A stretch of DNA of 64,000 bases from the NCBI GenBank assembly GCA_021521415.1, contig JAIQDT010007314.1, positions 86,042-150,041 of the forward strand, given 5' to 3'. Below the pieces are notes generated by a model. That model was not told where the DNA came from. It was given only the letters and a program-made list of their open reading frames with translations, and ran no database searches. This stretch comes from Bidens hawaiensis. Taxonomy: Eukaryota > Streptophyta > Magnoliopsida > Asterales > Asteraceae. The position numbers and the translations under genes were made by a program. Shown piece after piece: positions 1 to 13,432 of the stretch; position 1 is the first letter of the stretch, and every line of letters starts with the position of its first letter.

Positions 1-1299
1 GACAAAGCCCGATTGAAGCCCATCCATGCGCCGGTGATAGGGTTTGGGTATGAAGTAATACATCTGCGAGGAGTAATAAATTTCCCTGTTACATTAAGCG
101 ATGGGGTACATTCGAGAACTGAGGATGCATAACTTTTAGTTTGACCCGAAACAACGAAACACGATGTCATTTTGGGCCGAGACTCTATTGGAGACCTTAA
201 CGCCAACCCGTTTACAAAGCACGACACGGTAGGAGTTCCTACAAGGACGGGGGCGGCTGTAATACATGTCAATAAGCACTGTTTTGTGACTGAAGAATCG
301 AAACCCGTTAAGACACCAAAGGTCTCCGAAAGAACCGAACCTGAAAAATGGATTTTAAATCTAACGTACCTTGACCAAACAATCATTATTGGACCCACGG
401 TCTCGGAGATAGTGCGGACATTTCTTAAGAAATTGTTGTCTAAAAATATAGACGTTTTCTCTTGAACACCATCAGATATGAAAGGCGTACCAAGAGAGCG
501 GGTAAAACATAGAATAATAATTAATTTGGCGTTTACTCTGATTATCCAGAAGAAAAGGAAGATGGGTACAAAGCAAACAAAAGCAATGAATGAGAAAGTG
601 CGAGATCTGCTTAATGCTGGTATCGTCAGAGAAATCTAGTACCAAACATGGGTGGCAAATCCGGTCACGGTAGCCAAGAGCAATGGCACGTGGCGGATGT
701 GTATCGTTTAAAGATCTTAATAAGGCATGCTCGAAAGATTGTTATCCGTTGCCCGAGATAGATTTAAAAGTAGATGCGATGGTTCCCTTTAAGTTCAAAT
801 GTTTCCTGGATTTTTACAAAGGGTATCACCAAATTCACATGGCAGTGGGAGATGAAGATAAAACTGGTTTAGAACTGATCAAGGCACATTCTACTACAAA
901 ATGATGCCTTTCGATCTAAAAAATGCGGGTGCAACATACCAACGATTAATGGAAAATGTGTTTAGTACGCAAATTGGTAGAAACCTAGAAGTTTATATGA
1001 ATGATTTGGTTATCAAAAGCACTGAAGAGGATTAGATGTTGTGTGACATTAAGAAGAATTTTCAAAGGCTCAATGAAATAAATATGAAACTCAATCCGAG
1101 TAAGTGATCCTAGAAGAGAAATTCCTTGGAGTGATTGTCACAAGCAAGGGTTTTAAGTCAAATCTTGACAAGGTCCAAGCCATTACACACATGCCTTCAC
1201 CCTCCTCTCTTAAAGAAGTCCAAACTTTGAATGGTCCGCTGGTCGCCTTGAACAGATTTTTGGCTAACCATGCTTCTAAGTCATTCCCGTTTGTGTCCA
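1..1299 (+). pseudogene. Tat pol fragment: protease end and reverse transcriptase
   Basis: Decayed polyprotein in several frames. Positions 1-300 resemble the end of a Tat protease and linker (GRDSIGDLNAN at about 175-210, where families have a YN(A/V)ILGR-type stretch). RT begins near 470 and carries the recognisable blocks WRMC, DLNKAC, KDCYPLPEID and GYHQIHM between about 690 and 845. The catalytic box, normally YxDD, reads YMND near 995-1008, so one metal-binding Asp is lost. A stop lies near 637 and frames change near 900 and 1105. The text ends abruptly at 1299, where a solo LTR is inserted. Remains of the RT thumb and the start of the RNase H linker occupy 1104-1299. Confidence 0.85.
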
Positions 1300-4200
1300 T
1301 GTAACGATTCCGGCAAAATCAGGTACACCCTAACCGGTATATAATATTTATGTGATATTTAACAATGAATATGTGAATTATAAAGCGTTTATACGAGTAT
1401 GTATGATTCATAGTACGGATTATACTCGATTATACAGTTAATCGTATTGGAAATACGATTAACCGATTAACGGTTATTGAAGCCCGAACGAATCAAGGAT
1501 ACATTATAGACGTGATATAGGATATTTAGTGATGTTTACGAAGTATTAAAGCCTCGGGATAAGTGAATTAAAGCACAGAAAAGAATTTTCGATTTAATGG
1601 TACGTCGGTACATTAAACGAAACCTTTAATACCAAACCGAGCAAGAGACGATCGATCAAGCCGAAAAAGACGCGCAATTACTAATAATATGATGTTCTAA
1701 GATAATAAAAGCCATGGTTTAAGTTTTTAAAGTTTTTAAATCGGTTTTATATAAATTTCATTTTTAAGCCGAAAAACGACCGTTTTAGCCTCGTTTTAAG
1801 CCGAATTAAACATTTAACCGAAAAACGAACTGAACCAGATTATCCAAAACATTATCCGGATTTCGAGAATCCAAATATGTGGCTAAGAATGGAGAAGTGG
1901 GCCCCACCCCACTCCCCCCTCATTCCGATCGGATTAAAGGGATTTATCCCTTTATCCTTGTTATTTTTTTACACAAACACTCCATGATCTCCATCTCCTC
2001 TCCACCTTAAAATCCAAAATTCCAAAGTTTTAGCAAGAACAACGAGGTAAAAACCGAGTTAATTACGTGTTCATCTTCATTTCTCGAGTTTAATTACAAG
2101 AAAATGAAGTTTCAAGTGAAAAAGGGTGAAAACCCGAGATGAAACCGATTCTTGCATGATCAAGTGATGTATACGGGTTATTCAAGGGATCTTGGTCCAA
2201 GAAAGGAGTTAAACGAACCAAAAACGAATTTTTACGGTTAAATCTTTGTTTTTATATCATAACCGAAACCATGAAAGAAATGGCTTGATTGTGGGTGTAA
2301 CTTGCTTGGTGTGGTGTTATTGTGCTTGTAGGTGTTGTATCTAGTTGATAGCAAAGGCTAGAAAGCGAGATCCTTGCGATTTGAAGCTAGAAACACAAGG
2401 TAGTTCGATTTTTGTACGATGTTTGTGTTTTGGACAGATTGTGGCTCGTTTAGAGTTAGGCTACGAAATTTCACAGAGATGATCTACACATGAAAATATG
2501 AGATCTATGAAATTTTGGTAATTTTTGGACAAAGGATGAATATTTGGTGAATTTAATGCTCGGTTTTGGCTAAAAATGGTGAAAAATAGTTAAATATCAT
2601 GAAAAATTCTGGAAAATTCCAGAAAAGCTTTTTATAACCTGTAAAAGTCACACACAAAATTTTAGGTCCGTTGGAGAAGTCTAAGTAGGCTTTTCGGTTA
2701 AATGAGTTCTAGGGTTTTCTAGCTCGGTTTTAGTGAAAATGGCATGTAAAATGAGATTTTGGTTCTGGAAAGATTACAAGGGACTATGTGGATGGCAGGG
2801 GTCATCCAGGAAAAATTTGGGAGTTTTCTAAGATTGTTTGGTATTTACGACATATTTAGTGTTTAAATGGTGTTTAAAAATAGATAAATAAATTTTAAAT
2901 ATAAAAATTAATTCTGGAAATATTTTTATAAAAATCCCCACTGTCAAAAAGTGATTTGTGCAAAATTTCAAGATCCGAGATTAAACGGATAATTATTTGT
3001 GCTAAAAAGAAGATAAAAACAAACTTTTAAAGCTTAAAACGCGTAAACCGGTAAAGTTCGCCTAAGCGAGCTGACTGGTGTATAAAAACCCTAAAAATGA
3101 ACCATTTTCATATAATTGAGTTAAACAAGTAAAAATGAATCATCCGAAAATAATTCGGATGATTTGAGTAATTTTAACCGATTTAACAGTTTTCGGTACG
3201 CCAAAGACGGAAACGGGTCCCGCGGCCAATCGGGGCGTCTAAACCGAGCTCTAAATTCACAACTTTACTTAAATTATCAGTCAACAACTATTTTCGGGTC
3301 GTGTGTGACCAAACTCATTTTTGAAACGTAAAAACGGATAACCGTGCTAGGCACGCAAAACGGAAAAACGACTAGTAGTAATTTTGACTAGTGAACTCTA
3401 AACGATATCACAATCTGAGTCCTGAGAAGTGTTTCTGGGTTAACATTGCCCCCGGAACGGGTACAGTACTGGGTTAACAGTGTCCCCAGATGTACCGGTT
3501 AACACGATTAAAATTATATAAATAGTGAATGTATAGTAACGAATTTAGGGATCGTATTACAGATCCGGATTAATAGCTCACGTACTGTGTTACTGCTTGC
3601 GATAAGGTGAGTTTCACGAGCCCCTTTTTCTGAATTGTTTTTAAATATTTTCCCGGGGCGGAAAGCATGTTGTTACTAAAATGTTTAAGTACATACTGAA
3701 CGCATGGATTTGCGTGTATTTATATATGTTTTATTGTACGGGAATCGTACGGAAATGTACTAAGATGGTAATTGTCTGAGTTGCTAACATTGTAAGGCCC
3801 CGCAACACGAGTGATTAACTGAAAGCCGGTAGAGTGTGAATAGTACTATTGGTCTGACAAACCCAACTGGTCCGACATGGATTTGCTGATGTTTCCCAGC
3901 CAGTTGCACAGGTCTATTTTGTTGTTATATATTTTGCTATGTAATGTTAGACATAGCGGTTTGGGGCAGGTTCGTGGGCGGAGTATGCCACGGGGTTGTG
4001 TGTGGATAGTCAGAGGTTTCACTTGTGGGCTCAGCATAATTACATCGCTAATATATGATTATTATAATGATTTGTCACTGTTGTTTAAATTAGTGAAACT
4101 CACCAACTATTCGTAGTTGACCCGTTTTCTTTACATGCTTTCTAGGTACTCCCAAACTGGAATAAGTGCTACATGCTTGATGATGCGTGCTTTTTGTGGA

Positions 4201-4402
4201 AGCTTAGTGATCATTTTGTATTAAATATGTTAATGTACTGTTGGTAAAACCTATGTGTAACGCCTAGACGGTAACTAAACTCGGAACAATGTAATATGAT
4301 GTGAATTAATGTAGTGGTGTTTTCTTTATAAGCAATGCTGTTGATATCAGACGTGTCTGTTGCATCCCGTTTACGTTTCCGCTGCGGTTACGGGGTGTTA
4401 CA
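1300..4402 (+). repeat. Solo LTR of the 26839-38649 element family
   Basis: It begins TGTAACGATTCCGGC and ends GGGTGTTACA. The flanking 6 bases TGTCCA (1294-1299 and 4403-4408) match, which fits a TSD. Its ends and much of its interior match, in opposite orientation, the 3.2 kb LTRs at 26839-30038 and 35449-38649: for example the ...CAGCTCGCTTAGG-type block seen here near 3058-3075, and the CTGGGTTAACAGTGTCCCC block near 3470. There is no internal coding region, primer-binding site (PBS) or polypurine tract (PPT), so it is a solo LTR left by LTR-LTR recombination. It differs from the two young LTRs at many sites and holds only one copy of the motif that is tandemly repeated there, so it is an older or divergent subfamily member. 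No gene is visible inside. Confidence 0.85.
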
Positions 4403-4408
4403 TGTCCA

Positions 4409-5514
4409 CATGCCGCAATTGTCTCAAAAAACACATTTTAAATGGACCCCAAAAGAAAATCAATCTTTTGTGGAAGTTAAGAAGTGTTTGATGGAGTTAC
4501 CAATATTGACTTCCCCGCAAGCGGGTGAACCATTAACCTAATACGTTTTCGCATTTGACATTGCCATTTGGGCAGTACTTTTTGTTGATAGGCAGTTGAC
4601 ATAGACTCCTACCTACTATGCGAGTAGAAATGTAATTGACGTAGAGACACGATACTCAATGCTTGAAAAAACTAGTACTCGCACTAGTATATCCAGCTCT
4701 CCATAGATATTTTCAAGGGCACCCGATCAACGTGCTGACAATTTATAAGTTGAAAAATGTTTTGTGTCGGCCAGAGTTGTCTGGGGATGTCTGGCTAAGT
4801 GGGTTATTGAACTGGGGGAACATTCAATTGAATACGAGTCCCGACCTGCAGTTAAAGGCTAAGTGTTGGAAAATTTCGTCACTGAAGTCCCAAGAAACAA
4901 GGAACAATAATGTTTGAATGAGGAACAACCTATTACACCGCCTGAGTTGACCCAAGTCTGGTCATTATTCACTGACGGCGCGTCAAGTGAGGAAGGCTCA
5001 GGAGCAAGATTACGGTTGGTTAATCCTGAAGGCCATGAATTTACGTATGCAATCAAGCTAGACTTTAGAAGTACTAACAATGAAGCCGAATATGAGACAT
5101 TCTTCGCGGGTCTGTGGATTGCTAAAAAGTTGAGAGTATTACAATTGGAAGTTCGGGTTGACTCGATGTTGATTGCAGGTTAAATCAATGGGCTTTATGA
5201 GGCTAAGAATGAAACAATGGCTTCATACTTAACCCAAGAAAAAGAACTCATCCAACAATTTTATACTTGCAAAGTGATCCACGTTAAAAGGAGCAAAAAC
5301 AAGCCCGCGGATGCGTTAAGAAAATTGGCATCAACAAGCTTCGAACACTTAGCCAGAGATGTCCGCATTCAGGTGCTTGATAGACCGTCAGTCCCGCAAA
5401 AGCTAGTCATAGTCATTCAAACAGGGGTCGAATCTTGGATGATTCCAATTCAAAGTTACTTGTCACCCGGGATGTTGCTAGATGTTAAGGTGTTGGCCCG
5501 CAAGATTCGACATT
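4409..5514 (+). pseudogene. Tat pol fragment: RNase H plus second (archaeal-type) RNase H
   Basis: The reading continues from 1299 after the solo LTR. Positions 4420-4900 are the usual Ty3 RNase H and connection region (KTHFKWTP, YYASRN, ETRYSMLEK, then RPELSG), with internal stops. Positions 4914-5400 are a second RNase H: FTDGASSEEGSG near 4966, NNEAEYET near 5080, VDSMLI near 5157 and KNKPADALRKLAS near 5297. Together these keep an Asp, Glu, Asp, Asp set. A second RNase H of archaeal type is a hallmark of the Tat lineage, which is the main reason for the lineage call. A stop splits this domain at about 5183. Not functional. Confidence 0.85.
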
Positions 5515-5987
5515 AGGCTTTATAGTATCAACTGATAGGTGATGTCCTTTATCGAAGGTCATTCATGGGACCTCTCTTACAATGTGTCAGTACTGAGAAT
5601 GCTACTTACTTCATCAAAGAAATTTATGAAGGCATTTGTGGGTTACATGTGGGACCACGAATGGTCATCGAAAATATTATGAATGCAGGATACTATTGTC
5701 CGGGCATGCATCCTGATGTGGTAAAAGAACTCAGAAAATGCAAGTCTTGTCAGCTTCAAATGCCAAAGATTCCCCGACCCAAGAACGAGTTAATGCCAGT
5801 AACCTCAGCTTGGCCATTCCAAATATGGGCCGTCGAAATTATGGGCCCATTCCCTAAAGCACCGGGCATAGTGAAATACTTGATCGTAGCAATCGATTAC
5901 TTCACCAAGTGGTTAGAGGTTAAGCCGGTAGCATCAATTGGTGCAGCATGTATGAAAAAATTAATTTAGGAATTCATCATCTCCCAC
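5515..5987 (+). pseudogene. Tat integrase, N-terminal zinc domain and start of catalytic core
   Basis: Shows the HHCC zinc-binding region (GLHVGPRMV ... CKSCQLQ, about 5640-5760) and the start of the catalytic core (WPFQIWAVEIMGPFP near 5812-5860, then AIDYFTKWLE near 5890). The first catalytic residue, Asp in working integrases of this type (xDIxGP), is Glu here. A stop follows at about 5967. The sequence is cut at 5987 by a short LTR and resumes at 6666. Confidence 0.85.
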
Positions 5988-6660
5988 TGTAACAACTCAG
6001 ACTTTTCGAAATCCATATTTTTATTATAAACCTGACCCGTTTCGGTGTTCAGGAAATTTTATCGCTTTTATTGGATTAATTAAACTATTATATTATAAAA
6101 ACATATTTGCAACTTTCATATTTTGGCAAAATTAACCCAAACTTAAATTTTAACCCCAAATAAATTCCATCTTCAAACTACAAGGACCACATTGCAATTT
6201 CTGTCTTTATAACCCATTAAATATGGCGTAGTATGATTATACGCCAGTCGTTAGCCATTATGCTTCTCGACATCTCAGTTATACTTGCTCATTTGGTTAA
6301 TTTGTTATGTACATATGACTTGTTGCAATACTTATTTTTATATATATACTATATGTACCTTTAAATTGGTGTGTTGCTCACTCAACATGTGTTGTTGACA
6401 AAATTCTATTTTAAACACATATGCAGGTTATCGTAGAAATTAAATGCAGGTTGGTGAAGAGTTGGAGAAGAATTTAAGTTAGAAATGATACGATCAAGAA
6501 TTTAATTTGTAATTGTTGTTTGTTTAATAAGTTGTATTCTGTACTTGAATTATTTGAAATTATTAAATAGATATTGAAACTTATATTGCATGATAGTACC
6601 TTGAAAGCTGTGACAATAAGTTCGCACCCCGGCATTTTCGCCGTAGGTTGGGATGTGACA
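5988..6660 (+). repeat. Solo LTR, 673 bp, same family as 40174-42466
   Basis: Starts TGTAACAACTCAGACTTTTC and ends GTTGGGATGTGACA. Flanked by CCCAC (5983-5987) and CCCGC (6661-6665), a 5 bp TSD with one A/G change. Both ends and about 200 bp of the 3' part match the reverse complement of the 2293 bp LTR at 40174-42466, but most of that LTR's middle is absent. It is either an internally deleted copy or a short subfamily. No coding sequence. Confidence 0.8.
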
Positions 6661-6665
6661 CCCGC

Positions 6666-7043
6666 TTACTTTAGTAAGTGACAATGGAACACGGTTCACC
6701 GACCAGCGTATTCAAAAGTGGCTGCGGACCTAAAGGTCACACAAGTATTTACTTCTGTCACACATCCCCAAGCCAACAGATAAGTTGAGCGGGCCAATCG
6801 AAGCATTAAAGATGAAATCAAGTCCAGGTTAGGGGCAAAGCATACTGGCTGGGTGGAAGAGCTCCAACATTACTTTGGGCATACAGAACGCAAAAAAACC
6901 CAGCAATTCTGAAACTCCTTTCAGCCTCAATTATGGGACCGAAGCCATGTTTCCTACTGAAATAGGGATCCTATTAGCAAAAACACTCCTTGCAACAGAT
7001 AATGAGAAGGAGTGGCGGATGAAATTGTAGCTGTTAGAGGAAA
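6666..7043 (+). pseudogene. Tat integrase, catalytic core continued
   Basis: Resumes with the second catalytic block (LVSDNGTRFTD near 6670-6705). Then come the region expected to hold the catalytic Glu (VERANRSIKDEIKSR, near 6787-6830, in a shifted frame) and a conserved block near 6930 (NYGTEAMFPTEI). Stops and frame changes are frequent. It ends at 7043 with GGAAA, the left copy of the 5 bp duplication made by the insertion 7044-24462. Confidence 0.85.
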
Positions 7044-9053
7044 TGTAACACCCCGGCTAAAGTGGAAACGCCTAAGTGTGATGTACAGATTGCTCAAAAC
7101 GTATGTAACACTATTATGTGGCAATATTATCATTAATTGATTTAATCTTCAAATACACAAGTTCGAAAGTAAAGAAATACATGAAAAGTAAAAACAATTA
7201 AACAACTTGTCCATTTATTTAAATATCCTAAGTTCTAATGTCTTCGCCATTTAATCCTCTAATAAGTGTACCCGTAGCATACATATAAAATAAAGTCAAC
7301 TAATTGAATTTTTGGTGAGTTCACACAAGTTTTGATATAGATACGCAAAAATAATACAATTCCATGAACAAGTGAAATTGAGCAAGTAAAGTCCTTTCCA
7401 TTTGCTAATAACCAATGTACTTGGATAATCACACAAGTAAGTTCCTTTCCATTTGTTAACAACGAACGTACTCAGATAATGAGACCCTTTTCTACTCATA
7501 ACAACATGGTCCTGAGTGAAAATGGGGGTGTATGATCATACTTATTGAGGAAACCATGTGGAAGTAATCTTTGATCAAGTAAGCAAGTAAACACATAAGT
7601 CCATGATAACGAATTGTAGTTTGAATATACGAAGTGAAGTAAAACTAGGTATTTTGTTAGGATATATATGCTACCTCAAAAGTAAAAGCGTAAAAAGGTG
7701 TGTGAGAAACTTACCTTTGAGATTGAAGACAACTTGAAATAACAACCGAAAGCGAGTTAACAAACATAAGCGATCGAATCTCACAAAATATAACTAATAA
7801 CAAAGATTCAAAATCAAGGACTAACTACCGGGATTACAAAGTTAGTTAACTTGGTTTTAGATATTTTACACTATTATTTTATGGAAATTGATATAAAAGA
7901 AAAAGGTGTTTAAAAAAAATAAAAAAATGACCTGACCCGGGTCCTTCCGTCCACACACAAGTGAGTTAACCACTGGATCATAATGATATTTAATTATTAT
8001 ATGAAGACAATTATTTATATACAATATGTTAAAGTTCATCATCTTCCTCATAAACCCTAGAAATTCAAAGCTGTTACTATGATCCTTGTTTGTTAAATTT
8101 GAGTTAAGGGTTTCGTTAGACGTATCAACGTGATTGATAACAATATGTTACTTACTTGGAAACGTAAATATTTGATGTTGAACGGAGATCTCCGGAGTTC
8201 GGACTTAGGACGAATGATTACGACATTTATGGAGTTTGTTTGGTTAATTTGTTGATAGGGGATGAGTTTGATGGTGTTTAGGGTCCTTATATATAATCAA
8301 TTGGAGTGTATAGATGTTAATGCTCATTATTGAAGTTTTGATTATTATCCGGCGGTTACCCGGACTAATTTACGCATTATATTATGTTATAACAAGTTAT
8401 GGATGTTTAATATGATTAACCGTTATAGTCTAACGAGTTACGAACTTTTAAATGAGTCAAAACACACATTTTAAGTGGTTTAAACGGTCACAAGAATATG
8501 TTGGGACGCCACCGATAGCGGTTGTCGGAAAAACACGGGGAAGGGGACAGCTGGGTTTGTTCTTTTATTATTATATTATTAATTTGAATAATTTACACAT
8601 TAGGCCCCTCAAGTTCCTAATTGTTTTAATTTCAAAATTTAAAATATAATGACATTAATAACGTTTGAACTTTGAAATGTTTAATAAATGGAATACATGT
8701 TAGTATGTTTTGGATTATTTTCATATTATACCGGGCTAGTTTGTGACTCGATTAAATAATGACACTAAATCTCGTAGTTTTGTGATTTGAACAAAAATGA
8801 ATTGGAAATGAACGAAAAATTCTTAAATAATTGGGAATAACTTATAAATAGTGAACGAATAACTAGAATACATCAAACCACAAACGGGTCGGTTTAACGA
8901 ATACAAATTTAAATAAAAACGACGATGTCACATAAGGTAACTGAAACGAAAATTGAGATTAATTACTGTTATCATTATATATATATATATAAACAAAACC
9001 GAAAATTTTAAAATGGGTCGGGATTTCGAGTTTGAAATTTAACGAATGTTATA
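7044..9053 (-). repeat. 3' LTR (left copy) of the non-autonomous element
   Basis: About 2010 bp, aligning by eye with 12646-12947 plus 22455-24462. It contains tRNA-like A-box sequence near 7960-7985 with the B-box part missing. Its TATA region near 8285 has changed to TTATATATAA, compared with TATTTATA in the other copy. Short ORFs here (for example 7259-7499) have no counterpart in the other copy and are not genes. Confidence 0.8.
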
Positions 9054-11549
9054 GGATTCACATTTTTAGAAATTTCATCCGAAATTAAATTAAAAATTAT
9101 AATTTCAAAATAAAACAATTAGCACAAGTAGTTGTTAAAAATTTTAATATTTTACTATATACATATCTGAATAAAAAGAATAACGCAAATCTTCGAATGA
9201 CCAGAAAGACGCCACAAATGGGAAATATGACAAGGACACTTATATATAGGATGTACTAGCGGTTTATCCACCATTCCCTTATCATACTGCATTTGTCCCG
9301 TTTTCTAAAATCATTTCAAGTTCCGGGTTATTGCACACAATCGTACTTATTATGTTTTCCATGCGAGGACTTTGATAATTACGTGTCGACCCATAATTAC
9401 CTCATCGTCGGATGGTTCACATAGTTCGCCCCATTGTGTGGTTTTTAAGACATAACCATTAAATAAAATAAACTCTCATATTGAACGTTAAAATCAAGAA
9501 CGATGAACTATTAGAGTCAAACTTTAACAAAAATATATAGTTAGACCCTTGAGATCAAGGATGCATGAAATTATTAGGGTACAATAATTAAATGAAACCT
9601 TTGTAGTTTAAACAAAATAACAACATATATTGAAGTTTTAAACGAAAATAAGCGAGTTTCTAGACTATCTTAAAATAATAAGAATAATGGATGAAAATAT
9701 TAAAATCATGAACATCGAATAAATAATTGAAATAATGGGGTAGAACATGGTAAATAAATGTAGCATTGAGCTAACTAAATATCAACACGTAAATCGATAA
9801 CACATTGAATAGGTAAACGAAACTTTAATATCAAGATATCGAAATGGGTTAAGCTCTTTTAATAAAAGAAAATCTTTAATAACACATCAATGTGACTAAC
9901 GACAACATTGAGATTAACAAGGTAAACAACTATGAAACATAAATACGTATATCGATAACGTATTGAAATAGAACTAGATAAACGAAACTTTAATTTCGCA
10001 ATAACGAAATAGATTAAGTTCGTAGAGAGAAATTTTTTTTCCAATAAACTATCAATGTGGGTAACAACAACATCGAGCTTATCAAAGTAAGCAATTGAAA
10101 TTTCTAGATCAAAATAAAGCATTGGTCTCAACTTGATGAAATACTAAAATCAAGAATAACGAAATGATTTGAATAAACATTGAGCGGCAAGAGAACCAAA
10201 CACATATAAAATTTGTAAAAAAACCCTCAAAAGAATTTGATATATAAAATTATTTTAATTATATCCAAACATAATAATATATATAAGGGTATATACATGA
10301 AGGAAAAACAAGACGAACCTTGCGATGCTTGTCCTCTCGAAAGTGGGCTGGCGGTATGAAGGCTTTGGTGAGGGCAGTGCCATGATTTCTTAACTGAAAA
10401 TCATTGATGTTGACAAGAAGGAAACAAAAGGATGATTTTTGAGTTTCGTTTAAGTTTGCGAAATTTGATTGCAAAAAGTGATGCTTATATAATAAAAATT
10501 CTTAGCTAGCGCTAAAGTTTGCGAAACGTTATAAAAGAAATAACCTCAAGGGCTTAAAGTAAAATGTTTTATTTTATTTTAAAGAATTTTATTTATTTTT
10601 ATTTGTTTATATTGGAATATTAATGATAATAATAATAATAATGAGAGTAATAATTATAATAGTTATGATAATGATAATAGTAATAATAAACCATATGATT
10701 TGACTTAAATTCTTTTTGAAGAAATTCAATTTGATTGTATGCTTGTTAATTAGCTATTTTAAAAATAACTGAGGATTTAAAATTTTAGGTGTAAGGTGTT
10801 CATAAAAAAATTAATGCGGAAAAATATGCATGGGTAAAAAAATATGTATGTTTGACGAGTATGAAGAGACTAAACATTGGTGCAAGGCTACGAGTGACCT
10901 TCAAGTGGTCAGAGAATGCGGTTTAAGGTTTTGCATTGCGGAAACACGTTAGGCCTTCCGAAGCATAGTGGGCGTGTTTGGGTCACTATAATGGTAGTAG
11001 GCTTGAAGTACGGGCATATGATAAGGCATATGGTTGAGTTAGATGGTTGGGTAGCAGGTCGAGGGAATAAATGGGTAGTGTTGAGTATGTATAGGTTCTT
11101 GGCAAGAGGTGGTGGCTGAAGCGACCACAATTTGTAGTGTTTCAATATGGTATGATAATATAGTGGTGGGATTTACATATGTTACATCAAGGGTGCGTTA
11201 CTGTGAAAGACTTTTTGTTGAGGTAAGTTTGAGTGTCCAGGAGTGGTGTTAGGTTCGGATTGGTTCAGGCATAGTTTTGAATTTACTATTGATGGATCTT
11301 GGGTAATCATAGTCGTGGTTACTTCGGTTAATCGCGTGAAATATCTAGGTTATCATTTTGAGGGTTGAGTTTTGAGGACGACGTCAAGGAAAACGAGAAG
11401 ACATGCTATGAAACGTGAACGATTCGCGTGACATGGGACGTAAATAAGAAATTCGTATTAACAACCAAAAGAAACATCAAAATTAATCTATATAAATCTT
11501 AAAGAAAAATAAGTAAAGAAATAATACCACATGAACTGAAATTTGAAAT

Positions 11550-12080
11550 TGAAATTGGAATTCTCAAACTTAATATAAGTAATGAAATCGAATTGAAAAT
11601 ATATTAAACTTAATATAAGTAATGAAATCGAATTGAAAATCATGCGATCATATACTACCATGACTCTTTGTATTCCCAATTCAAACTACAAAAATAAATG
11701 AATAGTTACAAATAAAGTAAACGAATTGAAAATCGACTATTCATGCATCACCATGACCTTTCAAATTTTCAATTCTATATCATAATTGAAAATGAATATA
11801 TAAATAAAATAAGATCGAATTGATACTCGACTATTCAAGTATCACCATAAAAATTTCGAATTTTCAATTCTAAGCTATAATAATAAATAAATATTTAAAC
11901 AAAGAAAACAAGTTGAAACTCGACTGTTCTCGTATTACGAACAAAAATCAAAATGCAAAAATCAAATCAAACCGAAAGCTGGGTATTTGTGTATCACCAT
12001 GACTTGGCAGACTTTAAGTTAAATCACATTGCAAAACATTGAGGGTCGAAGTCACACGCCGCATGAACCACCATGACTTG
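11550..12080. repeat. Decayed tandem repeat with CACCATGACTT motif
   Basis: Four to six divergent units of about 100-120 bp, each with AATCGAATTGAAAAT-like sequence, then an ACTATTCATG(C)ATCACCATGACTT-like block, then a TTTTCAATTC block. Two copies of an AACTTAATATAAGTAATG-type segment sit side by side at 11568-11639. This repeat explains the short ORFs in this stretch. Confidence 0.6.
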
Positions 12081-12629
12081 TGTGACATCCTTAAGAGTGT
12101 AACCATATTCTTTTCACAAAGAGAACATGGTCACGTTTGAAAGCATTAAAGTTGTGATTCATATGGCGTTGAAGGTGGTATGCTTTGGCTTAATAGGTTT
12201 CACGCCCTTTCCAAACTCTGCAGGTAAGCAACCGGGTCCCATGTCTGATTGGGATTTATGCGCATTGCCTATCCTTAGGTTTCAATAACCTTGGTGTCAA
12301 GAGTTCAGAAAACAAGAACGTCCCTCTTACAGTTTACTACATACCCGCCACGTAGAACCATCTTTAAGAAGAAGAAATATCGGAAAACCGAAAAAAAATC
12401 GATTGTTGAACATACTTGAAAATCTTTGCTTTAGGCGTAAGCCTTGGACTTTATGTGTGTTCTTGTGTATATGAGGCATAAATGAATCGACAATAATAAA
12501 ATAATAAGCATGTGCATTGAACAATCAAATAGGACCCACTTAATTTCTAATCATGCAACCCTAAACAAATTAAAAAAATACGCTATAACCAACTAGAATA
12601 CTACGTCTAATGTCCTATTTTATAGTCAC

Positions 12630-12643
12630 GACTTTGATACCAA
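12630..12643 (-). other. Primer-binding site, tRNA-iMet type
   Basis: On the minus strand, TGGTATCAAAGTCG lies two bases from the right LTR (start 12646). It matches the initiator-Met PBS consensus TGGTATCAGAGC apart from late mismatches. It gives the element's orientation. Confidence 0.75.
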
Positions 12644-12645
12644 TT

Positions 12646-12947
12646 TGTAACACCTTGGCTAAAGCAGAAACAGCTGTGTGTGACGTACAAATTTCTCAAA
12701 ACACATGTGGCACTATTATGTGACAATATTATCGTTAATTGATTTAATCTTCAAATACACAAGTTCGAAAGTAAAGAAATACATTAAAAGTAAAAACAAT
12801 GAAACAACTTGTCCATTTATTTAAGTATCCTAAGTTCTAATTTCTTCGCCATTTCATCCTCTAATAAGTGTACTTGTAACATACATATAAAATAAGGTAA
12901 ACTAATTGAATAGTTGGTGAGCTCACACAAGTTTTGATATTAATACA
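12646..12947 (-). repeat. 5' LTR of the non-autonomous element, first piece
   Basis: Aligns with 7044-7345 of the other LTR. It is cut at 12947 by the chromovirus 12948-22449 and continues at 22455. The last five bases (ATACA) are the left target duplication of that insertion. Confidence 0.8.
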
Positions 12948-13432
12948 TGTAAGGCCCCGTCACCGGTAACCCTACTTTCGTGTTGGATTTACTCATAAAC
13001 ACAGTTCTAAATATCAGAGTTAATTAAAAACTTTACGCGGAATATAAAACTTTCATAAAACATTACATATCAATTCATAATCATGTCTTAAAACATTCCT
13101 CTTGTCTTTCAAAATCAAAACATAACTTATAAAACATATCAGATCTTCAGATGCCAGGCTTTAGTCTTCTGCCATGTGTCCTCCACTCAAGCCAGCTGTC
13201 TCATCCTACTCACCTGCGTGCATACTAAAAGTCAGCTACGCTGAGTGAGTTCTAGTTAATCATACAATACCATACAATACCTTATTACATACATACGTAC
13301 TTAACCTCATAACTTTCTTTCATACACACATAAGTACTCATACCTTCATTCTTACTTACATACTTTCTTTCTTACTTACATACTTTCTTTACATTCATAA
13401 TCATACGTTTTAAAGAGCCTTTCGCCCTATAA

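Larger units (their letters stand above)
9054..12645 (-). other. Interior of the non-autonomous element; no recognisable coding
   Basis: 3.6 kb of AT-rich sequence. I looked for retrotransposon protein motifs on both strands and found none. Minus-strand ORFs at 9859-10131 and 10259-10474 have no recognisable features. Positions 10560-10700 are low complexity (ATAATAATA-type). Positions 10860-11400 are richer in G but show no protein motif. Positions 11550-12080 hold a decayed tandem repeat, listed separately. Confidence 0.6.

Noticed and set aside
7259..7499. Two overlapping minus-strand ORFs
   Set aside because: LTR sequence; not preserved in the other LTR copy at 22450-22620.
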